Positions 5,832-10,443 of a stretch of 10,443 bases of DNA are shown here, in pieces. The position numbers and the translations under genes were made by a program. Every line of letters begins with the position of its first letter. Positions within the stretch are counted from its first letter, which is position 1. The notes beneath the pieces were generated by a model. The model worked only from the letters and a program-made list of their open reading frames with translations, did no database searches and had not been told where the DNA came from. The DNA is taken from the NCBI GenBank assembly GCA_028682985.1, contig JAJRAE010000006.1, forward strand, positions 1-10,443, in the 5' to 3' direction. Origin of the DNA: Methanobacterium sp. GTDB lineage: Archaea > Methanobacteriota > Methanobacteria > Methanobacteriales > Methanobacteriaceae.

Positions 5832-6693
5832 CTAGAATCACCTGTGTTCCTTGATTATCAACTTTGGTTTCAATCACCCTTCCAGGATAAGAATCCCAGG
5901 CTTCTACCACTTTATGGGAAATTTTAGCATCAGCAATCGCCACAAAGGAAGGTCCGGTTCCTGATAATCCTGCTGCACTGGCTCCTGCCTGCAGCGCATC
6001 CAGAGCAATATCTGGATTGAAGCGAAGGGCTGAACAATACAAAAGTCCGTTTAATGTTAGGGCATGATAGATATTACCCTTTAATACTTCCCTAAAAGCT
6101 AGTTTAACCCATGGGGCTAAGAGTTTCATCCGGGCCACATCAGCTTCTGCAGTAGGTGACTTTTTATCAGGCATATATATTAATATGTTTTGCCCGTTCC
6201 ATTTTTCATTTCTGATGATCCTGCGCTTTAAGTTGTTGGTTACACTGATCCCACCATAAAATGATGCACTGGCATCATCAAATGCACCGGTGATGGTAAC
6301 CCCTGCTTCTAGGGAAGAGTTTACTGCCAAATTCAGTATGCTTGCATTATCTAATAATGAATTAATTCCATTTTCTTCAACTAAGGCTTCGTTGAGGGCC
6401 ATGGTCACTGCATTTGAAACTGCACTGCTGCTTGAAAGGCCGGAGGCCACTGGTAAAGTGGACATGGTATGTATCTCCACTCCGGTGATGATTTGATATT
6501 TCTTTAAAACATTTTTTGCACATATCTCCATAAGAGTGGTGTCTACGTGCTGGTCAGAATAGCATTTAATATTGCTCCCTGATTTTAACTGCACTTCTGC
6601 ATCTATATAAAGCTGTATTCCAAAGGCGGAACCACATCCTGTGGATATGGCGTTTATTATGGTGGCGGAACCAGGAGATCTGACCTTTATCAA
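5824..6693 (-). CDS. aroK: Shikimate kinase, archaeal GHMP type
   Basis: Phosphorylates shikimate to shikimate 3-phosphate. This is the GHMP-superfamily enzyme of archaea, unrelated to the bacterial P-loop AroK. In the 289-residue product the substrate region is RSPGSATIINAISTG (5-19), the ATP-binding GHMP motif is PVASGLSSSSA (81-91), GAFDDASAS follows (137-145), and the C-terminal glycine motif is AGLSGTGPSF (241-250). Homoserine kinase and mevalonate kinase are relatives, but the N-terminus and linkage to chorismate mutase support shikimate kinase. I choose TTG at 6693: AAAGGTGA is placed before it exactly as before asd and thermosome. GTG at 6702, nine bases earlier, is part of that ribosome site and lacks a good one of its own. 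First gene of the minus-strand cluster. Confidence 0.93.
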   Translation of the reverse strand: MIKVRSPGSATIINAISTGCGSAFGIQLYIDAEVQLKSGSNIKCYSDQHVDTTLMEICAKNVLKKYQIITGVEIHTMSTLPVASGLSSSSAVSNAVTMALNEALVEENGINSLLDNASILNLAVNSSLEAGVTITGAFDDASASFYGGISVTNNLKRRIIRNEKWNGQNILIYMPDKKSPTAEADVARMKLLAPWVKLAFREVLKGNIYHALTLNGLLYCSALRFNPDIALDALQAGASAAGLSGTGPSFVAIADAKISHKVVEAWDSYPGRVIETKVDNQGTQVILGE

Positions 6694-6698
6694 GTTTT

Positions 6699-6706
6699 TC
6701 ACCTTT
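6699..6706 (-). promoter_or_regulatory. Ribosome binding site supporting a TTG start of shikimate kinase
   Basis: AAAGGTGA on the minus strand, five bases before TTG at 6693. The possible upstream GTG start (6702-6700) is contained within it. Confidence 0.65.
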
Positions 6707-6781
6707 AAGTTCTATGATCAATTTTTTAAAGATTTTAGATTAATTTTTTTCTTCTTTTAAGCTTTTTTTATTTCAGCTTTG

Positions 6782-6797
6782 CATATATTATATTTAA
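6782..6797 (-). promoter_or_regulatory. Candidate promoter of the shikimate kinase-chorismate mutase-S17e unit
   Basis: Minus strand TTAAATATAATATATG, a TATA-like stretch about 90 bp before the start codon, in the divergent gap 6707-6925. The surroundings are very AT-rich, so the exact box is uncertain; another unit could start closer. Confidence 0.35.
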
Positions 6798-6871
6798 TAT
6801 TCTTCTTTGTTTAAAATATTTTCAAAAATATTTTTTTAATTGATAATATAGGATTTAATAAAAGCTTCTCT

Positions 6872-6890
6872 TTTACGTAAACTTTATTAA
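6872..6890 (+). promoter_or_regulatory. Candidate promoter of the 6926 gene with palindrome TTTACGTAAA
   Basis: TTTATTAA (6883-6890) lies about 27 bp before a plausible transcription start near 6911 and could serve as TATA box. A perfect 10-bp palindrome, TTTACGTAAA (6872-6881), lies just upstream where an activator or TFB-competing factor could bind. Both are inferred. Confidence 0.35.
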
Positions 6891-6925
6891 TGATTGTGGT
6901 ATAAGTTGTATTAAGGTGTTTTTAG

Positions 6926-7273
6926 ATGGACAAAAAAATTGTGAAAAGGTTCATAAACTCCATGGACCTGGAAGATGAAAATGGACATGTATGGGGTGCT
7001 GTATTTGTATCCACTTCCAAGGAACTGGGGAAAAGAGATATAATACTGATGGATGAAAAATTAGGGACACATTCAGCCCGAAGCATAACAGAATTAATAA
7101 ATATGCTCTCCAAGAAGAATGTATCCCTTATGGATAAAAAAAAAGTTCTTGAATTTTTAGCGGAACGGCTTCGAATTCTGGAACAGAATTCTAATCCTCA
7201 AAAACAGATAGATGACCTAAAAAAGCTAGATGAAGGTAGTTATAAAAAGAAAGAAAAAAATAGGCACCAATAG
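6926..7273 (+). CDS. Unrecognised small protein, 115 residues
   Basis: I do not recognise a family. The ATG is preceded by AAGGTG with an eight-base gap. Residues about 1-50 look like a small alpha/beta segment (GHVWGAVFVSTS as a strand, RDIILMDEKLG), followed by helices at about 51-87 (SARSITELINMLSK and KKKVLEFLAERLRILEQ). The tail from 92 is highly charged and lysine-rich and is probably disordered. There is no signal peptide, membrane segment, cysteine or metal motif. The repeated LMD (41-43 and 68-70) is noticeable but probably chance. It is divergent from the shikimate kinase cluster and followed after 129 bp by another small unknown gene. The basic tail could contact nucleic acid, but no function is assigned. 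Confidence 0.82.
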   Translation: MDKKIVKRFINSMDLEDENGHVWGAVFVSTSKELGKRDIILMDEKLGTHSARSITELINMLSKKNVSLMDKKKVLEFLAERLRILEQNSNPQKQIDDLKKLDEGSYKKKEKNRHQ

Positions 7274-7361
7274 ACCTCAAATATCGAGAAGGACAGAGTT
7301 CCTAAACAAAAAATTGGGGAAAAATAGAGACTTAAATCTTAAAATTAAAAAGTAGAATAAT

Positions 7362-7370
7362 CTATAAAAT
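7362..7370 (+). promoter_or_regulatory. Candidate TATA box of the 7403 gene
   Basis: CTATAAAAT lies about 40 bp upstream of the start, predicting transcription from near 7390 and a very short leader that still includes GAGGG (7393-7397). Confidence 0.4.
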
Positions 7371-7402
7371 CATCAAAAACAATAATGAAAGAGAGGGCGT
7401 AA

Positions 7403-7744
7403 TTGAAAATGCTTGAACTGGTGCGAATGGAAGAAGCAGACCTGTATAAGACCGCCCCCTACTACAGCCAGACCTTCACTCTAACCTTTACTGATGAAAA
7501 ATTACCGGAACAATTATGGCCATTACTAGAAAAGGAACTGATGAACTACAACGGTCATTTAAACCATATCCAATTCAACTGTCAGTCCATTAATCTTAAT
7601 AATAAAAATTATATCAATCTATTCGTGAATTTAAAGAGAGGAAATAACGGCTTTACCTATGAAGAAGTAGATGATTTTTTAGAGGATTTAAACTTTAATT
7701 TTAGGAATTACTACACCAGTCTACTGGAGAACATTCACCTATGA
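7403..7744 (+). CDS. Unrecognised small acidic protein, 113 residues
   Basis: I do not recognise a family. The protein is acidic and rich in Asn, Tyr and Phe. Predicted order by eye: a short helix (LELVRMEEADLY), a strand (SQTFTLTFTD, 22-31), a helix (PEQLWPLLEKELMNY, 35-49), two strands (HIQFNCQSIN and NYINLFVNLKR), and a C-terminal helix (YEEVDDFLEDLNFNFRNYYT). This would be a compact alpha/beta sandwich. There is no signal peptide or membrane segment, and the single Cys is not in a motif. The start is uncertain: TTG at 7403 is six bases from GAGG, whereas ATG at 7409 gives a wider gap of twelve; an ATG at 7427 is also in frame. A strong terminator follows, so it ends its transcription unit. 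Confidence 0.8.
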   Translation: MKMLELVRMEEADLYKTAPYYSQTFTLTFTDEKLPEQLWPLLEKELMNYNGHLNHIQFNCQSINLNNKNYINLFVNLKRGNNGFTYEEVDDFLEDLNFNFRNYYTSLLENIHL

Positions 7745-7754
7745 ATTTATAACT

Positions 7755-7785
7755 TTCATGCAAACCGCCTCCATAATAGCATGAA
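7755..7785 (+). other. Inverted repeat TTCATGC ... GCATGAA before the terminator
   Basis: Seven-bp arms at 7755-7761 and 7779-7785 enclose 17 bases, immediately upstream of the terminator hairpin. In the mRNA it could form a second stem-loop near the 3' end of the 7403 transcript. No function can be assigned. Confidence 0.3.
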
Positions 7786-7791
7786 CAAAAA

Positions 7792-7825
7792 GGATCAGAA
7801 ATCTTTCTGATCCAAATTTTTTTTT
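7792..7825 (+). terminator. Hairpin plus T-run terminator
   Basis: GGATCAGAAA (7792-7801) and TTTCTGATCC (7804-7813) are perfect 10-bp arms around TC; allowing a 4-nt loop the stem is 9 bp. A run of nine T (7817-7825) follows. It has the form of a bacterial intrinsic terminator and separates the 7403 gene from the thioredoxin-like gene. A five-A run (7787-7791) before it could make it bidirectional, though no minus-strand gene reads into it nearby. Confidence 0.8.
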
Positions 7826-7917
7826 AAATAAAATTTTATAAAAACATAAAAAAAATTATTCTTTAAAACTCGTTAAATTAACATAAAATTTACTTATCCA
7901 GATTAGACATAAAATAG

Positions 7918-7927
7918 TATATAAAGG
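7918..7927 (+). promoter_or_regulatory. TATA box of the thioredoxin-cbiD unit
   Basis: TATATAAAGG is a strong archaeal TATA box, about 50 bp before the start codon. Transcription would begin near 7946-7950, inside the palindrome at 7944-7955. Confidence 0.65.
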
Positions 7928-7943
7928 GTCACTGATAGATGAT

Positions 7944-7955
7944 TATAGTACTATA
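7944..7955. promoter_or_regulatory. Perfect 12-bp palindrome at the predicted transcription start
   Basis: TATAGTACTATA overlaps the predicted start of transcription of the thioredoxin-like gene, a position where a bound repressor would block initiation. No known regulator motif is recognised. Confidence 0.35.
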
Positions 7956-7975
7956 TTTCTAGAAGAGGTGAAAAA

Positions 7976-8242
7976 ATGGTCGTAAAAATAGAGGTTTTTA
8001 CATCCCCATCTTGCCCCTACTGTCCAATGGCAGTTGAACTGGTGGATGAAGTAAAAAAAGAAATGCCCGATGATATAGAAGTAGAAAAAATAGACATAAT
8101 GCAGGATCGAGAAAAAGCAATAGAATACAACCTCATGGCGGTGCCAGCTATAGCCCTGGATGGTGTTGTCAAATTTGTAGGAGCACCAAGCAAGGAAGAG
8201 CTGGTAAATGTAATTAAAGAAGAATTAGCAGAAAAATCATAG
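7976..8242 (+). CDS. Small thioredoxin/glutaredoxin-like redox protein
   Basis: Cytosolic dithiol-disulfide oxidoreductase of the small archaeal type that combines a glutaredoxin-like CPYC active site with thioredoxin-like function. The 88-residue product shows SPSCPYCPMA with Cys13 and Cys16, and the cis-proline in MAVPAIAL (Pro57), the two hallmarks of the fold; length (about 85) fits the archaeal mini-thioredoxins, one of which is structurally known from Methanothermobacter. GAGGTGA stands five bases before the ATG. It has a strong TATA box and is followed after ten bases by cbiD. Its electron donor and targets cannot be read from the sequence; a role in reducing oxygen-sensitive or corrinoid-related proteins is speculation from context. 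Confidence 0.93.
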   Translation: MVVKIEVFTSPSCPYCPMAVELVDEVKKEMPDDIEVEKIDIMQDREKAIEYNLMAVPAIALDGVVKFVGAPSKEELVNVIKEELAEKS

Positions 8243-8252
8243 ATTTATTATC

Positions 8253-9353
8253 ATGGAAAAATTTCTAAATCCCCTTGATATACCAATTAAGGAAAATAAA
8301 TATGGAATAACAACCGGCACTGGCGCAGCTGCAGCAGCAAAAGCAGCACTACTAGTATTATTAGGTGAAGAAGCACAAAAAGTGGCCATAAAAACCCCCC
8401 TGGGTAAACTTCCCATAGAAATCAAGGAATCACGAAAATTAACAGAAACACACAGCCAGGCAACAGTAATAAAGAAGCCTTACAACGACCCAGATGTAAC
8501 CAGAAATTTAGAGATAACAGCTAATCTATGGATCAACCATAAATCGGGCGTAATAATAAAAGGAGGGAAAGGAGTGGGCCTGGTCACCAAACCAGGACTA
8601 CAGGTTCCAGTAGGCCAGCCCGCCATAAACCCCACTCCACAGAAGATGATTAAAGAAAACCTCCTGGAATTAATCCCAGAAAACAAAGGGGTCTGTGTGG
8701 AGATCTCCATCCCCAAGGGAGAAGAACTGGCTCAGAAAACATTAAACCCCAAACTGGGAATAATAGGAGGTATCTCCATCCTTGGAACTACAGGCATCGC
8801 CCGTTCCATGAATATAGAAAGCTACAAGAAATCCTTCAAGTGCCAGCTGGACGTGGCCCGGGCAGAAGGATATGATGAACTTATTTTCGTACCGGGCAAC
8901 ATTGGAGAAAAAATTGCCCACAAAATACTAAAAAATTTATCACCCGACCAGATCATACAGATGGGAAACTTCCCCGGATACATGCTCCAGGAAGCAGCAA
9001 AACTGGATGTAGAAAATATTACTCTTTTAGGCCACGCCGGAAAACTGATAAAACTGGCGGCTGGTATATTCAACACAGAACATCAAATAGCTGATGGTAG
9101 AAGAGAAATAATAGCCGCACATGCAGCCCTAAACGGTGCAGATGAGTCGGTGATAGAAACTATTTTTAAGGCCAACACCACAGAGGACATGATGGTTATT
9201 TTAGAAGAGAAAGCCCTCTTAGAAGAAACCTTCAACAGCATAGCCCGGTCCATAAAAGAAAGATGTCAGGACAGATTTACCGGTAATCTGGATGTAATAA
9301 TAGTTAAAATGGATGGAACGATTTTAAATTCCAACCACCAACTAGATATCTAA
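8253..9353 (+). CDS. cbiD: Cobalt-precorrin-5B (C1)-methyltransferase
   Basis: SAM-dependent C1 methylation giving cobalt-precorrin-6A, a ring-building step of the anaerobic (early cobalt) cobamide pathway; methanogens need the cobamide for the Mtr methyltransferase. The 366-residue product has the CbiD signatures in order: GITTGTGAAAAAKAA (18-32), VIKKPYNDPDVT (72-83), KGVGLVTKPGL (105-115), GQPAINPTPQKMI (121-133) and NPKLGIIGGISILGTTGIAR (165-184). CbiD is unrelated to the canonical precorrin methyltransferases. No good ribosome site precedes the ATG at 8253; with the thioredoxin-like stop only ten bases upstream, translation is probably coupled to that gene. No other cob/cbi gene is adjacent and no cobalamin riboswitch is visible. 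Confidence 0.96.
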   Translation: MEKFLNPLDIPIKENKYGITTGTGAAAAAKAALLVLLGEEAQKVAIKTPLGKLPIEIKESRKLTETHSQATVIKKPYNDPDVTRNLEITANLWINHKSGVIIKGGKGVGLVTKPGLQVPVGQPAINPTPQKMIKENLLELIPENKGVCVEISIPKGEELAQKTLNPKLGIIGGISILGTTGIARSMNIESYKKSFKCQLDVARAEGYDELIFVPGNIGEKIAHKILKNLSPDQIIQMGNFPGYMLQEAAKLDVENITLLGHAGKLIKLAAGIFNTEHQIADGRREIIAAHAALNGADESVIETIFKANTTEDMMVILEEKALLEETFNSIARSIKERCQDRFTGNLDVIIVKMDGTILNSNHQLDI

Positions 9354-9378
9354 TAAAGCTCAATAAAATTAATAGAAT

Positions 9379-9388
9379 CTATAATAAG
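9379..9388 (+). promoter_or_regulatory. Candidate TATA box of the glycosyltransferase gene
   Basis: CTATAATAAG in the 71-bp gap after cbiD predicts transcription from near 9405. The T-rich stretch 9391-9409 just after it may instead serve to end the cbiD transcript. Confidence 0.3.
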
Positions 9389-9424
9389 CTGATTTTTCTA
9401 ATCTTTTTATGGGGGATAAAAAAA

Positions 9425-10443
9425 ATGAATATCTGTCTTTTAGGACAATTCCCGCCACATATCGGGGGAGTAGCATCGCACTCCCAAATGCTTGCCCGGA
9501 AACTGGCAGGAAGGGGGGATAATGTTTACGTGTTAACCTACCCCCACACAGATATCAGAGACCAGGATGAAATAACCATAAAAACTGCTTTCACAATAAA
9601 TATTAAAGGTTTAAGGGGATTCATCTTCTTCTTATCAAGCCTGTTCCAACTACTCAATATAGTAAGAAAATACGATATAGAAGTAATACATGCCCATTTC
9701 CTCATCCCTCCGGGATTAGTAGCAGTCCTGGTGGGAGGAATAACCCACAGAAAAGTGGTAGTAACCGTCCATGGTTCAGATATATTCATTTTAACCAGGA
9801 ATACCCTGCTTAAGATATTAATAAAATACGTTCTCAAAAAGGCTGACATAATAGCTGTAGTTAATGAAGATATAAGGGATCAGATATTGAAACTGGATAT
9901 AAGCGGGGTTCCAGATAAAATCCGGTTAACTCCAAATGCTGTGGATCTGGAGAAGTTCAAACCAACCAATAAATCAGCCCTATTTAAGGAGATCGGAATT
10001 CATCAGAAACCAGTAGTTCTCTTTGTTGGAAACCTGGTAGATCAGAAAGGCCTTAATTATCTCTTAGATGCAAAAAAGGAGATGGAAACACCCTCTGCGC
10101 TGGTTATTGTGGGTGACGGCCCGCTGATGAAGAAACTGCAGGAACAGGTTAAAAGGGACGGGATTAACGATGTATATTTCACCGGAGCCCGGAGAGATGT
10201 GGAACAGATAATGCCTGGGGCTGACCTTTTCGTGCTTCCCAGCCTATCAGAAGGCTCCCCCATATCGATACTGGAGGCTTTTGCTAGTGGATTACCAGCT
10301 GTGGCCACCAATTTGGGTGGAGTAAAGGAACTGATAACTCCGGATGTTGGTTTAATCGTGCCATCAAAGGACCATACTTCCTTAAAGGAGGCCATGGATA
10401 AAATATTGAAGGATAAAGAATTAAAAAAGAAAATGGCCCAAAG
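9425..10443 (+). CDS. Glycosyltransferase, GT4/GT-B type, 3' end outside the window
   Basis: Retaining glycosyltransferase that would move a sugar from an activated donor to a lipid, glycan or protein acceptor at the cytosolic face of the membrane. The gene is open to the window edge; 339 residues are visible. The N-terminal acceptor domain starts NICLLGQFPPHIGGVASHS (2-20), with the Gly-Gly loop of GT-B enzymes, and contains VTVHGSDI (113-120). The donor domain starts near 195 with VVLFVGNLVDQKGLNYLL (197-214, conserved Lys208), then IVGDGPL (228-234) and the EX7E motif SEGSPISILEAFASGLP (275-291; Glu276, Glu284). The hydrophobic stretch GFIFFLSSLFQLL (65-77) is probably a membrane-contact helix, not a transmembrane segment. 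GGGGGAT precedes the ATG. Sugar and acceptor cannot be predicted. Confidence 0.92.
   Translation, partial: MNICLLGQFPPHIGGVASHSQMLARKLAGRGDNVYVLTYPHTDIRDQDEITIKTAFTINIKGLRGFIFFLSSLFQLLNIVRKYDIEVIHAHFLIPPGLVAVLVGGITHRKVVVTVHGSDIFILTRNTLLKILIKYVLKKADIIAVVNEDIRDQILKLDISGVPDKIRLTPNAVDLEKFKPTNKSALFKEIGIHQKPVVLFVGNLVDQKGLNYLLDAKKEMETPSALVIVGDGPLMKKLQEQVKRDGINDVYFTGARRDVEQIMPGADLFVLPSLSEGSPISILEAFASGLPAVATNLGGVKELITPDVGLIVPSKDHTSLKEAMDKILKDKELKKKMAQ

Noticed and set aside
7781..7809. Nine-codon ORF overlapping the terminator hairpin
   Set aside because: No ribosome site and fully explained by the hairpin.
8243..8252. Cobalamin riboswitch or separate promoter before cbiD
   Set aside because: Only ten bases separate the two genes; no room for either.
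9489..9507. Transmembrane or signal anchor at the start of the glycosyltransferase
   Set aside because: The N-terminus is the first beta strand and Gly-rich loop of a GT-B fold, not a membrane segment.

Overview
The window looks like chromosomal DNA of a methanogenic archaeon of the order Methanobacteriales, most likely a mesophilic Methanobacterium. The evidence is a group II chaperonin (thermosome), an archaeal GHMP-type shikimate kinase, an archaeal/eukaryal-type S17e ribosomal protein, a CbiD of the anaerobic cobamide pathway, TATA-type promoters, oligo-T terminators, and Shine-Dalgarno sites of the AGGTGAT type in front of ATG, GTG and TTG starts. From memory, the order shikimate kinase / chorismate mutase / S17e / aspartokinase / dapA / dapB / asd resembles that of Methanothermobacter thermautotrophicus.

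Left part (1-6706, all minus strand). The window opens with the first 40 codons of a thermosome subunit and its promoter. Upstream of it is an unrecognised protein with a coiled coil and a probable winged helix (337-837). A 234-bp AT-rich gap follows, holding several palindromes and the oligo-T terminator of asd. Then comes a biosynthetic cluster, read right to left: shikimate kinase, chorismate mutase, S17e, aspartokinase, dapA, dapB, asd. The first three genes overlap or nearly touch, as do lysC and dapA. The gaps before lysC, dapB and asd carry possible internal promoters, so the cluster may be three or four transcription units rather than one.

Right part (6926-10443, all plus strand). Two small unrecognised genes (6926-7273 and 7403-7744) end in a strong hairpin-plus-T-run terminator. 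A small CPYC thioredoxin/glutaredoxin-like protein and cbiD follow as a likely two-gene unit, and the window ends inside a GT4-type glycosyltransferase.

How the genes work together: LysC and Asd make aspartate semialdehyde. DapA and DapB direct it to lysine, which in this order is also needed for pseudomurein. In euryarchaeal methanogens aspartate semialdehyde is also a precursor of the aromatic ring through the DKFP route, which may explain the linkage to shikimate kinase and chorismate mutase. I see no defence, mobile or CRISPR element. Most of the window is conserved housekeeping metabolism, and the most open questions are three unrecognised genes and several promoter-proximal palindromes.
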